64,000 nt of DNA, from contig NZ_KB892438.1 in assembly GCF_000373805.1 (NCBI RefSeq), positions 1 to 64,000 of the forward strand, written 5' to 3'. Below the pieces are notes generated by a model that searched no databases, had not been told where the DNA came from, and saw only the letters and a list, made by a program, of their open reading frames with translations. The translations under genes and the position numbers were made by a program. This document shows, piece by piece, positions 18,964 through 26,959 of this stretch. This DNA comes from Corynebacterium pilosum DSM 20521 = CIP 103422 (GTDB taxonomy: Bacteria; Actinomycetota; Actinomycetes; Mycobacteriales; Mycobacteriaceae). How positions within the stretch are numbered: position 1 is the stretch's first letter; every line of letters starts with the position of its first letter.

Positions 18964-20170
18964 CAGCGCGGGCCCCGATCAACTGCACTCCGATGGTGGC
19001 CACCACGCAGGCGAGGAACATGACGATGGCCATCGCGATCGGTTGAGACATGCCGAAACCTGCGACGATGCCCACCACCGGGCTGACGATTCCCGCAAAG
19101 AGGAACTGGCCCGCGCCCATGATCGCGGAGGCGGTGCCGGTCACGCCCTCGGCGCGGTCGATGGCCAGCGCCGAGTTGTTGCTCAGGTTGATGCCATTAG
19201 ACGCCACGACGACAAACAGGCCAACCAGAATGAACCAGCGATTCAGTTCCAGGACGGTCACCGCTCCGAGATAGATGGTGGCGACAAGCTGCACCACGTT
19301 GAAAATGCGCGCTAAGATTAGAGGGCCGGTGCGTCCGACAATGCGGCGGTTGATGATAGTGAGGATCGCCAAGCCTGTGGTGTTCACGGCGAAGATGATC
19401 GCGTATTGGATCGGCGAGAAACCGTAGTGTTCCTGCAGCACATAAGGCGACGCGGAGACGTAGGCGAACATGGTGACGAAGGAGAACATGAAGCCCAGCG
19501 AAAAGCCCACGAACTCGCGATCTTTCGTGAGCTGAGCGAAGGCATCGCGCCCCGATTTCAGAGTGAAGGGGCGCCGCTTCTCTACTGGCAGGGATTCCGG
19601 AACGAAGCGCCACACGCCGAGCCAGATCACTAGATTGAGTGCCGCCAGCACCCAGAACACGCCACGCCAGCCCACGAAGTCCACGATCAGGCCACCGAGG
19701 ATCGGGCCAACGACGGGCGCAACGGAGCCGAGCATCATTAACAAGGCGAAGACGCGAGCGAGTTCTTTACCGCGGGCAAGGTCGCCTGCGACCGCACGAG
19801 CCAGCACTACTGCTGTGCCACCTGCCAGGCCTTGGGCGACGCGAGCCACGTACAGCACCCAGATATTGGGTGCGATTGCCGCCAGCACTGATGCGAACAT
19901 GAGAGCCAGCGTTCCGCCGACGAAGAGCCGGCGGCGGCCAACTGAGTCAGAGATTGGGCCGACGACGATCTGCCCCACCGCAATACCCACCATAAATGCG
20001 GTCAGTGTGAGCTGGCCTGCGGTCTGATCCACGCCTAAGTCCCGCGACAGCTGCGGCATGCCGGAGAGATACATGTTGATCGTCAACGGTTCAATTGCCG
20101 ACACCAGTGCCAGCACCGTCAACAGCAATGGCGGGATTGCACCACCCTGCTTTTGTGTACGCGTCATCAC
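18953..20170 (-). CDS. MFS drug exporter, Bcr/CflA type
   Basis: 405 residues, 12 predicted helices. The family pattern IEPLTINMYLSGMPQLSRDLGV near the start and the motif-A GPISDSVGRRR (about 75-85) identify the Bcr/CflA 12-helix drug:proton antiporters; the substrate is not predictable. GTG 20170 is 7 nt from the TAGTCT -10 box, and the ATG next to it (20167) is equally possible. A perfect 14-bp palindrome sits inside the promoter, suggesting a dedicated repressor. Confidence 0.85.
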   Translation of the reverse strand: MMTRTQKQGGAIPPLLLTVLALVSAIEPLTINMYLSGMPQLSRDLGVDQTAGQLTLTAFMVGIAVGQIVVGPISDSVGRRRLFVGGTLALMFASVLAAIAPNIWVLYVARVAQGLAGGTAVVLARAVAGDLARGKELARVFALLMMLGSVAPVVGPILGGLIVDFVGWRGVFWVLAALNLVIWLGVWRFVPESLPVEKRRPFTLKSGRDAFAQLTKDREFVGFSLGFMFSFVTMFAYVSASPYVLQEHYGFSPIQYAIIFAVNTTGLAILTIINRRIVGRTGPLILARIFNVVQLVATIYLGAVTVLELNRWFILVGLFVVVASNGINLSNNSALAIDRAEGVTGTASAIMGAGQFLFAGIVSPVVGIVAGFGMSQPIAMAIVMFLACVVATIGVQLIGARAAKA

Positions 20171-20177
20171 GAACCTT

Positions 20178-20206
20178 AGACTAGTGCCCCCGGGGGCATA
20201 GTGCAA
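20178..20206 (-). promoter_or_regulatory. MFS exporter promoter with embedded 14-bp operator
   Basis: On the minus strand, -35 TTGCAC (20201-20206), a 17-bp spacer and -10 TAGTCT (20178-20183). The spacer contains the perfect palindrome TGCCCCCGGGGGCA (20185-20198), with outer CTA/TAG arms adding to the symmetry. A protein bound there would block RNA polymerase, as repressors of drug exporters often do. The regulator is not encoded next door. Confidence 0.6.
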
Positions 20207-20241
20207 ACGATTGTCAATAGTCGTGTTTTGGGGTTAAGGGA

Positions 20242-20940
20242 TTCTGCCGCTGCAGAATTCCCGCGTCAACTAAACTGGAAAGGCCTTCATCCTCTACTTG
20301 GTTAGCCCCAGGCCCCGCCGATATTCTGCAGCTGCAGAATTTTCAGACCAACAAGCGCCAAAACCAGGCGCCAAAATGAAACACTCGCCTTGAGAATTTT
20401 CTGCAGAATGTAGAGGCCGATTTGAGCAGTGCCCCCCAAAGAAACAGGTTTCGCTCGACTACAGAAAAGTTCGTATTCTGCAGCCGCAGAATTTCTACGT
20501 CAACTAACTGAAGGGCCGGACATACCCGTGGACATCGCCCGCTGCAGACATCACTCACGTTCTGCAGCTGCAGAATGACCTCCTTCAAAGCGGACCAGCA
20601 GACAGCGACCCTGAAACAGTTGCTCCGCCCGTGATTTTTCTGCAGCTGCAGAATTTGTAGACTGACGACCATCAAAAACCCAATGGCTAAAACGCATCCC
20701 TCCCCGACCACGAAGCCCAGCCGCATTCTGCCGAATATTCGTCAGAATACCGACAAGGAACAGCGGATACTTGCGAACCAAATTTTCTGCAGCTCCAGAC
20801 CACTTAGATCGACTTGGGTCAGCGTGGCACTACAAACGGTCTTTTTCTACCTCAAAACTTGTCGCCATTCTGCAGACCAACGATCTTCGACACCCGGCCT
20901 CTGACAACGAAACTCTCGCCCTTATTCTGCAGCTGCAGAA
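20242..20940. repeat. Array of 16-bp palindromes at 60-87 bp spacing
   Basis: The 835-bp gap between the MFS and ATPase genes holds no credible gene. Perfect TTCTGCAGCTGCAGAA copies lie at 20324, 20560, 20638 and 20925. One-mismatch copies lie at 20242 and 20476. Degenerate or half copies lie at 20399, about 20725, 20785 and 20868. Steps are 82, 75, 77, 84, 78, 87, 60, 83 and 57 bp. Flanks also share words: CGTCAACTAA lies 22 nt into two units (from 20242 and 20476), and AGACCAAC follows two others. The array therefore looks like decayed tandem units of about 78 bp that kept the palindrome. Open frames across it, such as repeated ILQLQN peptides, are by-products. Confidence 0.9.
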
Positions 20941-20989
20941 TCACCCCGCCCCATTTATCAATTTATCAATCACGTTCTGTGCCCCGCGC

Positions 20990-20995
20990 TACACT
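20990..20995 (+). promoter_or_regulatory. Candidate -10 box of the ATPase gene
   Basis: TACACT, exactly 7 nt before the ATG at 21003 and 50 bp after the last palindrome of the array. It fits the leaderless pattern of this window. No good -35 box is seen. Confidence 0.5.
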
Positions 20996-21002
20996 GATCA
21001 CC

Positions 21003-22130
21003 ATGCCGCCTCGCAATCCATTCCGCCCCACGTTCGGCGCAAGCCCTAAAGTCTGGGCAGGCCGCGCCACGGTCCTCGACGAATTTTCCACAGCTATCGA
21101 CGCCGGCCCCGGCCACCCCAACCGTTCACTGATCATTTCGGGCTCGCGCGGCATCGGCAAAACGGTCCTGCTTACCGAACTTGAAGATCTCGCGCGCAAG
21201 CAAGGCTGGGTGGTCGTCCGCGCATCAGGCCGCCAAGGCATGGCCGAAACGCTCACCAATTCCACGATCCCAGAGCTCATGGAATCCATCGACCCCAGCG
21301 CCAAACGCCATGTGACTGGGGTCTCGGTTGCGGGACTCGGCTCGGTATGCAGCGAACTTAACGACAATCAACCCGTGGTCCCCCGCTTGGTCACCCGCCT
21401 GCATGAGCTACTCAACCTGCTCAAGGGCACCGGCGTGCTGATCACCATCGACGAAATCCAGGACGCTAACCCTGACGATCTCGCCGAAATCGCTGTCGCC
21501 TACCAGGACCTCATCCGTGACGATTCCGAAGTTTCACTAGCCATGGCGGGGCTCACCCAGGGCATCAACCGGCTTCTCAACTTGCCCGGCGCGACTTTTC
21601 TGCGCCGCGCCCGGCACTATGAGCTTGGCCCTTTAACCGTCGACGATGCCACCACAACGCTGGCGGAGACCGCGGCAGAAGCTGGCAAACCTTTCACCTC
21701 CGGCGCCGCAGAGTATGCGGGCGAACTCACGCAGGGCTATCCGTATTTGGTGCAGCTCATTGGCTTTTTGGCGTGGAACGCGGCAAAGAATTCGGAGATC
21801 ACGCGGGCGGATGTGTCGTCGATAAGCGAGGAGGCGATTGAGATCCTGGGGACGCAAGTGCATCAACCCAGCCTGCGGTCCGTGCCTCCGCGGCAGCGCG
21901 AGTACTTGGATGCGATGGCGCATATCCAGGTTCAGACGGGGCGTTCGCGCGTGTCGACGACCGACCTGACTACTGCGCTGGAGCGGCCGACGACGGCGCT
22001 ATCGGATACGCGGAGCAAGCTGATTGACCGCGATCTGATTGTGGCCGCCGGGTGGGGCGAAGTAGAATTCGCCCAGCCTTACCTGGGCGAATTCCTGCGC
22101 CGCGAGCAGCGGCCACAAAGGGTGAACTAG
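21003..22130 (+). CDS. AAA (AAA_16/Orc-like) ATPase of unknown role
   Basis: 375 residues. The N-terminal PFRPTFGASPKVWAGR leads to a P-loop GSRGIGKT (about 48-55), a Walker B LITIDEIQD (about 143-151) and a sensor-like LAMAGLTQG. A helical lid follows (YPYLVQLIGFLAWNA), then a C-terminal winged-helix-like segment (about 290-370) with a YLDAMAHIQ and RSKLIDRDLI pattern. Such AAA_16 proteins are STAND/Orc-like switches; most are uncharacterised. No signal or membrane segment is seen. It sits directly beside the palindrome array and might bind it, which is inference from position only. It converges on dctM with 1 bp between the stop codons. Confidence 0.75.
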   Translation: MPPRNPFRPTFGASPKVWAGRATVLDEFSTAIDAGPGHPNRSLIISGSRGIGKTVLLTELEDLARKQGWVVVRASGRQGMAETLTNSTIPELMESIDPSAKRHVTGVSVAGLGSVCSELNDNQPVVPRLVTRLHELLNLLKGTGVLITIDEIQDANPDDLAEIAVAYQDLIRDDSEVSLAMAGLTQGINRLLNLPGATFLRRARHYELGPLTVDDATTTLAETAAEAGKPFTSGAAEYAGELTQGYPYLVQLIGFLAWNAAKNSEITRADVSSISEEAIEILGTQVHQPSLRSVPPRQREYLDAMAHIQVQTGRSRVSTTDLTTALERPTTALSDTRSKLIDRDLIVAAGWGEVEFAQPYLGEFLRREQRPQRVN

Positions 22131-22131
22131 A

Positions 22132-23445
22132 TTAGGCGGGCGCCATCAGACCCAGCGTGGTCGGCAGCCACGTGGACAGCGCCGGCACGAACGCGACGAT
22201 GAACAGGGCGATGATAAGCGCTAGGAGGAATGGCCACAGGCGCGCGATCACCGGCTCGATGCGTAGGCCGGCCACTTGGGCGCCGACGAACAGCACGTTG
22301 CCCACGGGCGGAGTGATCACGCCGAGCGACAGGTTCATCACGACCATCGCACCGAAGTGGACCGGATCCACGCCGAGTTCGGTGACGATCGGCAGGAAGA
22401 TCGGCACGAAGATCAAGATGGCCGGTGTCGGGTCCATGAAGGTACCGATGACCAGCAAGATCAGCATGATGATCAGCAGGATGACCACCTTGCTGGTGGA
22501 CACGGACAACAGCCCCTGCGAGATCAGCGCTGGGATGCCGGCGAACGCCATCACCCAGGACAGCGCAGACGATGCGGCGACCAGCATCATCACGATGCAT
22601 GTGGTGCGCGTGGCATTCAGCAGGACCTTGGGCAGATCCTTGACGCTCAGTTCGCGGTAGATGAAGCCGAGCGCCAGGCAGTAGAGCACAGCGATCGCGG
22701 CGGATTCGGTTGGGGTGAACCAGCCGAGCAGGATACCGCCGACGACGATGAAGATCATCAGCAGCGAGGGCACCGCGCGCCAGATCACCAGCATGGCCTG
22801 GCCAACGGTGGGGTGCACGTCGTCTCGTCGATAGTTTTCCTTGCGCGCAAGCCACACGCCGACGATCAACACTGCGATCAACCAGAGGATGCCGGGACCA
22901 ACGCCCGCCATGAACAGGGCTGCGATCGATGTCGATGAGACCAGCGAGTACACGATGAAGGTATTCGACGGTGGAAGCAGCATGCCCGCCGGGGCGGAGG
23001 CCACGTTCACGGCCGCGGAAAATGGTCGCGAATAACCGTCGCGGCGCATCTGCGGGGTCATCACGGTACCGACAGCAGACGCCGCCGCAACGGCAGCACC
23101 AGACACAGATCCGAACAGGCCGTTGGCCACGACGTTGGTTTGCACCATCGACGCAGGAAGCTTGCCGACGATCACCCGTGCGGCATCAATCAGACGTGAA
23201 GCGATACCGCCGGAGTTCATTAACGCGCCGGCCAGCACGAAAAACGGGATAGCCAGAAGCGAGAAGGAGTTGGCGCCGGTAAACATGCGCTGGGTAATCG
23301 CGGCGGCACCGTTTTCCACGCCCAGGACGGCCATCGCGGCCAGCATCGACGGCAGGCCGATAGCGATGGCGATGGGGACCGAGCTGGCGATCAGGACGAC
23401 GACGCCAACAAGCAAAATGAGAGCTGCAACTGCTGCGGGTGACAT
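22132..23445 (-). CDS. TRAP transporter large permease, DctM type
   Basis: 437 residues, 11-12 hydrophobic helices. DctM hallmarks include AIPFFVLAGALMNSGGI (about 65), GSVSGAAVAAASAVGTVMTPQM, the MLLPPSN motif and the second-half GTFMDPTPAILIFVPIFLPI and ITPPVGNVLFV repeats. With the small subunit it drives Na+-coupled uptake of an organic acid delivered by the binding protein. The start overlaps the dctQ stop (TAATG), giving coupled translation. Confidence 0.92.
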   Translation of the reverse strand: MSPAAVAALILLVGVVVLIASSVPIAIAIGLPSMLAAMAVLGVENGAAAITQRMFTGANSFSLLAIPFFVLAGALMNSGGIASRLIDAARVIVGKLPASMVQTNVVANGLFGSVSGAAVAAASAVGTVMTPQMRRDGYSRPFSAAVNVASAPAGMLLPPSNTFIVYSLVSSTSIAALFMAGVGPGILWLIAVLIVGVWLARKENYRRDDVHPTVGQAMLVIWRAVPSLLMIFIVVGGILLGWFTPTESAAIAVLYCLALGFIYRELSVKDLPKVLLNATRTTCIVMMLVAASSALSWVMAFAGIPALISQGLLSVSTSKVVILLIIMLILLVIGTFMDPTPAILIFVPIFLPIVTELGVDPVHFGAMVVMNLSLGVITPPVGNVLFVGAQVAGLRIEPVIARLWPFLLALIIALFIVAFVPALSTWLPTTLGLMAPA

Positions 23446-24002
23446 TATTTCTTCTCTCCTGTCGCAGACGTGTTCTCTGGGGTGACCTCGACCGCGGCAA
23501 GTTCTTCCGCGTCCTCAATTTCTGGGTAAGGCTCGAGGCTCCCGTTGGCGACCTCGATCAGATCAATCAAGGCGAAGATGGCGATGCACACACCGGCAAT
23601 GGGGATCACAATGTAGACCCAGCCGATCGCAAAAGGCAGCGCCGTCAGGTTCTGGTACCACGCATTGCTGGCGGCCAGGATGCCGCCCCACACCATGCCG
23701 ACGGCCGCGAAGATCAGGATCATCGCTTGGACAAAGATCTGCGTGGCGCGCTGGCCGCCCATTGGCAGCTTGCATGCCAGGAAGTCAACGGCGATGTGGC
23801 CACGCTCCCCGAAGAGGAACGCGGACCCTAGGAAGGTCAGCCACACGAAACAGATCTTGGCGAACTCCTCAGACCACGTGGATGGGGCGTTGAGAATTTG
23901 GCGGCTAATCACCTGCCAGGACGTGGTGATCACCAACACGGCGAACAACACGATGGACACGGCTGCAAGAATATTACGCAGCCCTACTTTCAGGCCGTGC
24001 AT
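23445..24002 (-). CDS. TRAP transporter small permease, DctQ type
   Basis: 185 residues, four membrane helices with the family segments WQVISRQILNAPSTWSEEFA (about 30-49) and FVWLTFLGSAFLFGERGHIAVDF. The C-terminal 35 residues are acidic and probably cytoplasmic. It pairs with the large permease downstream. It starts 1 nt after the end of the binding-protein gene, so all three genes form one unit. Confidence 0.88.
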   Translation of the reverse strand: MHGLKVGLRNILAAVSIVLFAVLVITTSWQVISRQILNAPSTWSEEFAKICFVWLTFLGSAFLFGERGHIAVDFLACKLPMGGQRATQIFVQAMILIFAAVGMVWGGILAASNAWYQNLTALPFAIGWVYIVIPIAGVCIAIFALIDLIEVANGSLEPYPEIEDAEELAAVEVTPENTSATGEKK

Positions 24003-24003
24003 T

Positions 24004-25038
24004 TTACTGGCCTCCTTCAGCGGCGCGGATGTCGTCGTAAAGCTTGTTCTGGAAATCCGTAGTCAGGAATTCTTCACGGATCGGTGCCAAGGATTCTTGG
24101 AAGGCTTCGTCGTCAACGTCGACGAACTCAGCGCCCTCAGACTCGGCTTCTTCGATGGCCTTCTCGGTCTCCACGGCCCACAGCTCGGTGTGCTCGGTCA
24201 TGGCCTTGTCCCACTCTTCGTCGAAAATCGCACGATCTTCGGGGCTCATGGCATTGCGCAGGTCAGCGCGCATGATCATGTAGTCCAGGCCGACGAGGTG
24301 CTCCGTCTGGTTGAAGTAGGGCGCGACCTCATTGTGCTGCTGGGTGGTGTAGGAGACCTCGTTGTTCTCCGCGCCGTCGAGCACGCCCGATTGGATCGCG
24401 GTGTACACCTCGCCGTAGGACAGCGGGGTGGCCGAAGCGCCCATGAGCTGAATCATGCGGATGTGCATGTCTGATTCCTGGACGCGGATCTTCAAACCGG
24501 CCAGATCCTCCGGGGTGCGCACCGGGGCATCCTTGGTGTACACGTTGCGGGTTCCTTGGGTGAAGCCGCCGATCACGGTGATGTTGTCGCGATCCTCCAG
24601 GGAGGTAAACAGCGGCTCCATGAGGTCCTGGTCGCGGATCACGCTCATCTGGTGGTCGATCGAACTGAAGGTGGTGGGCATGTTCAGCACCTGGAAGTCC
24701 TTGTTCAGGTTTTCCAACTGGGTGCCGGAGACGATCGCCATCTCAATCGCACCGGAAGTGACGAACTGCACCACTTCCTGCTGCGAACCCAACTGTTCGT
24801 TAGGGAAAATGGTGATCTTCCAGCGCCCATCGGTGCGTTCCTCGAAGCGCTGGGAAAAGTTCTCCAGCGCCACGTAGGACGGGTGGGACTCTGTCTGGTT
24901 GAGGGCAAGCTTCACGTAGGTAGTTTTCTCTGGATCACCTACGGTTTCCAGGTTGAGCCCACCCAAATCGCCGCACGCGGACAATGTCAGCGCGGCGACC
25001 ATGGTCAACCCGGCAGTTGCAAGGCGTGATCGTTTCAC
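24004..25038 (-). CDS. TRAP transporter solute-binding lipoprotein, DctP type
   Basis: 344 residues. A signal peptide with lipobox LSAC (Cys22) means the receptor is lipid-anchored, as expected without a true periplasm. DctP features include TESHPSYVALENFSQ, the substrate-binding loop containing TRNVYTKD and LAGLKIRVQES, with the Arg of KIRVQES as the usual carboxylate ligand, and GVLDGAENNEVSY. A dicarboxylate or sugar-acid ligand is likely but not specified. GTG 25038 has GGAG 6 nt upstream. A 14-bp palindrome (25114-25127) lies in its promoter region. Confidence 0.88.
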   Translation of the reverse strand: MKRSRLATAGLTMVAALTLSACGDLGGLNLETVGDPEKTTYVKLALNQTESHPSYVALENFSQRFEERTDGRWKITIFPNEQLGSQQEVVQFVTSGAIEMAIVSGTQLENLNKDFQVLNMPTTFSSIDHQMSVIRDQDLMEPLFTSLEDRDNITVIGGFTQGTRNVYTKDAPVRTPEDLAGLKIRVQESDMHIRMIQLMGASATPLSYGEVYTAIQSGVLDGAENNEVSYTTQQHNEVAPYFNQTEHLVGLDYMIMRADLRNAMSPEDRAIFDEEWDKAMTEHTELWAVETEKAIEEAESEGAEFVDVDDEAFQESLAPIREEFLTTDFQNKLYDDIRAAEGGQ

Positions 25039-25113
25039 ATGCAGCTCCAATGTTGATATGACGAAAAAGGTTATGACCAGAGTCTGACACCCGGAAACCA
25101 AATCACAAAAATC

Positions 25114-25127
25114 ACATCATATGATGT
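25114..25127. promoter_or_regulatory. Palindromic operator candidate ACATCATATGATGT upstream of the TRAP operon
   Basis: A perfect 14-bp AT-rich palindrome, 76 bp before the dctP start. Its ATCATATGAT core resembles sites bound by GntR-type regulators, which often control TRAP operons in response to sugar acids. No GntR gene is nearby. The promoter boxes could not be fixed. Confidence 0.5.
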
Positions 25128-25172
25128 AGGTCACTACAATCGTGTTCGCCCAGCGCACAACGCTTAACGACG

Positions 25173-25219
25173 AAAAACGCCTCCCCCGCGCTACCCCCAT
25201 TATGCGCGGAAAGAGGCGT
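25173..25219 (-). terminator. Terminator after the RsmC-like gene
   Basis: On the minus strand, ACGCCTC and CCGCGC arms pair with GCGCGG and GAGGCGT to give a two-part hairpin, followed by TTTTT. A copy of the dispersed motif (25161-25173) abuts the T-run. Confidence 0.8.
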
Positions 25220-25232
25220 ATCAAATATGGGT

Positions 25233-26228
25233 TTAACCCCGAGCCTTCAACACCGAGTAGCGCTTATTGCGGGCCACTTCCTCTACGCGCGCGAACCTCT
25301 GCTGCACCTCATCGCGGTATCGCAGGTGCGAATTATGCACCACGAACAACTCTCCCCCATCGGCCAATAACCGCGCAGCGCCGTCCAGCAGGTGCTGGAC
25401 CAGGGTCGCGTCAACACTCGTGCCCTCATGGAAAGGCGGGTTCAACGCGATCACATCAAACCCGGGTTCCAGCTGCGCACCGGCGTCATCCCACGTCACT
25501 TCCGCGCGATCGCCAAAGTCCGCAAGGGTCGCTCGCGCAGACACCACGGCATCGGCATCCGAATCCGTCGCCAGAACCTGCGCCTGCGGCCACGCCTCCA
25601 GCACGCGCTTGGCCACCGACCCATTGCCGCAACCTAGGTCTAAAAAGCGCCGCGAGTGATCGCACGTATCGACGATCACCTCAGCCAAAAGTTGACCCCC
25701 GAAGTCTTCCTTCGCCCCACTGAACACCCCGCCCACTCCGACGAGGCCACCGCGCACCGCCGGCTCATACGTGCCCGGCTTCGGGCCCGAGGCCACAAGG
25801 CAGCGGAATTTGCCCCGCCCGCGGGAGGCACGCACATCACTAAAGGAGCGCGCCAGCACATCATTCATGCCGCGCGACAAATGCTTATTGTTCGCGCCCA
25901 GCACCACGGTCACCTCGTCAAAACCCGCTGCGGCCACTGCGCGTGCCACATAGTCCAGGCGTTCCAAAGATTTGGGCATCTGGCCTACCACCACGGCACT
26001 GCCGGAACCGGAAAGGTGCTCGTCGTAACGCACATCCCCGATCACCTCCGCCCCGGCCGCGCGCGCCGCCTGGGCCTGGGAGAAATCGGACTGCAGCGAG
26101 ATCACGCGCCCCGGCGCGGCCTCAAGGAGGCTGCCGGTGGGATCGTCGACGATGATCCACGTGTCGGCTGCCGGGGTGTTGTCCAGGATGAGGGCATCAA
26201 GAGTGCGCAAGACCAGCAACCTTTCCAA
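25233..26228 (-). CDS. RsmC/RlmG-like rRNA guanine-N2 methyltransferase
   Basis: 331 residues with the two-part RsmC layout: a degenerate N-terminal methyltransferase-like half (about 1-150), and an active C-terminal half with SAM-binding FLDLGCGNGSVAKRVLE (about 195), the acidic ATDSDAD strand end and catalytic LNPPFHEG (about 258). The NPPFH motif marks enzymes that methylate guanine N2 in rRNA; 16S or 23S cannot be told apart here. The TTG at 26228 gives the listed length and lies inside the cobA 3' end, so translation is probably coupled. The exact start is uncertain. Confidence 0.78.
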   Translation of the reverse strand: MERLLVLRTLDALILDNTPAADTWIIVDDPTGSLLEAAPGRVISLQSDFSQAQAARAAGAEVIGDVRYDEHLSGSGSAVVVGQMPKSLERLDYVARAVAAAGFDEVTVVLGANNKHLSRGMNDVLARSFSDVRASRGRGKFRCLVASGPKPGTYEPAVRGGLVGVGGVFSGAKEDFGGQLLAEVIVDTCDHSRRFLDLGCGNGSVAKRVLEAWPQAQVLATDSDADAVVSARATLADFGDRAEVTWDDAGAQLEPGFDVIALNPPFHEGTSVDATLVQHLLDGAARLLADGGELFVVHNSHLRYRDEVQQRFARVEEVARNKRYSVLKARG

Positions 26229-26934
26229 TCACGTACACGGCGGGATTAGTGATGGAATGGGCCTCCATCTCGTCGGCAAGCGTACCGGCCGTTGCCCGGA
26301 CGACGCGCTGCTGCGGGGTCTCGCCGTCCTGGATCACCACCGCAGGTGTTGTGGCTTCGAGGCCGTGGCCGACCAGGGTCTGGGTGATCGCGCGCGCATT
26401 CTTCACGCCCATGATCACCACGATCGTCCCGCCCACGCGCGCGAGTGCTTCCCAATCGATCAGGCTTTTCGGGTGATCCGGCGCAAGGTGGCCGGAGACC
26501 AGCGTGAAGGAGTGCGTCAGACCACGATGCGTGACCGGGGTCTGCGCGGCCGCCGGAACCGAAACCGCGCTAGTCACCCCCGGAACCACCGTGCACGGGA
26601 TCCCGGCCTTCACGCACTCTAGGTACTCCTCGAAGCCGCGGCCGAAGACGTAGGGGTCCCCGCCTTTCAGGCGCACCACCTTTTTGCCCGCCTGCGCGTG
26701 CTCGATCAGCAGGGCGTTCGTCTTCTCCTGCGCGACCTGCATGCCGTAGGGAAGCTTCGCCACGTCGATGATCTCCTTGCCCGCGGTATCGAGGAAATCG
26801 TCCAACTGGTTGGCAGGACCGAGATGGTCGGTCAGGATCACATCGGCGGCCTCAAGGGCGCGCAGCCCGCGGATCGTGAGCAGATCCCACGCGCCTGGGC
26901 CACCGCCGACGAGGGTTACTTCTCCTATACTCAT
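26197..26934 (-). CDS. cobA: Uroporphyrinogen-III C-methyltransferase (SUMT)
   Basis: 245 residues, a single-domain CobA that makes precorrin-2 from uroporphyrinogen III for sirohaem or cobalamin. Family motifs: VTLVGGGPGAWDLLTIRG, VVRLKGGDPYVFGRGFEE, VVPGVTSAVSVPAAAQTPVTHRG, and the C-terminal TIVVIMGVKNA. No CysG-type oxidase domain is attached. A TAGACT box 8 nt from the ATG suggests a leaderless transcript, divergent from selO. Confidence 0.93.
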   Translation of the reverse strand: MSIGEVTLVGGGPGAWDLLTIRGLRALEAADVILTDHLGPANQLDDFLDTAGKEIIDVAKLPYGMQVAQEKTNALLIEHAQAGKKVVRLKGGDPYVFGRGFEEYLECVKAGIPCTVVPGVTSAVSVPAAAQTPVTHRGLTHSFTLVSGHLAPDHPKSLIDWEALARVGGTIVVIMGVKNARAITQTLVGHGLEATTPAVVIQDGETPQQRVVRATAGTLADEMEAHSITNPAVYVIGKVAGLAHS

Positions 26935-26942
26935 AAGGCTTA

Positions 26943-26952
26943 AGTCTAGGCT
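26943..26952. promoter_or_regulatory. Overlapping divergent -10 boxes for cobA and selO
   Basis: TAGACT (26943-26948, minus) is 8 nt from the cobA ATG, and TAGGCT (26947-26952, plus) is 7 nt from the selO ATG. The two boxes share the bases at 26947-26948, so polymerase could hardly bind both ways at once, giving mutually exclusive firing. Confidence 0.55.
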
Positions 26953-26959
26953 GGGGCTT

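Noticed and set aside
20343-20904. Open frames of 70-130 codons across the palindrome array, with repeated ILQLQN peptides
   Set aside because: The peptides come from reading the palindrome repeatedly. There are no ribosome sites, no family motifs and overlapping frames on both strands.
20242-20940. CRISPR array
   Set aside because: Repeats are only 16 bp and palindromic, spacing varies from 57 to 87 bp, spacers share words with each other, and no cas gene is present.
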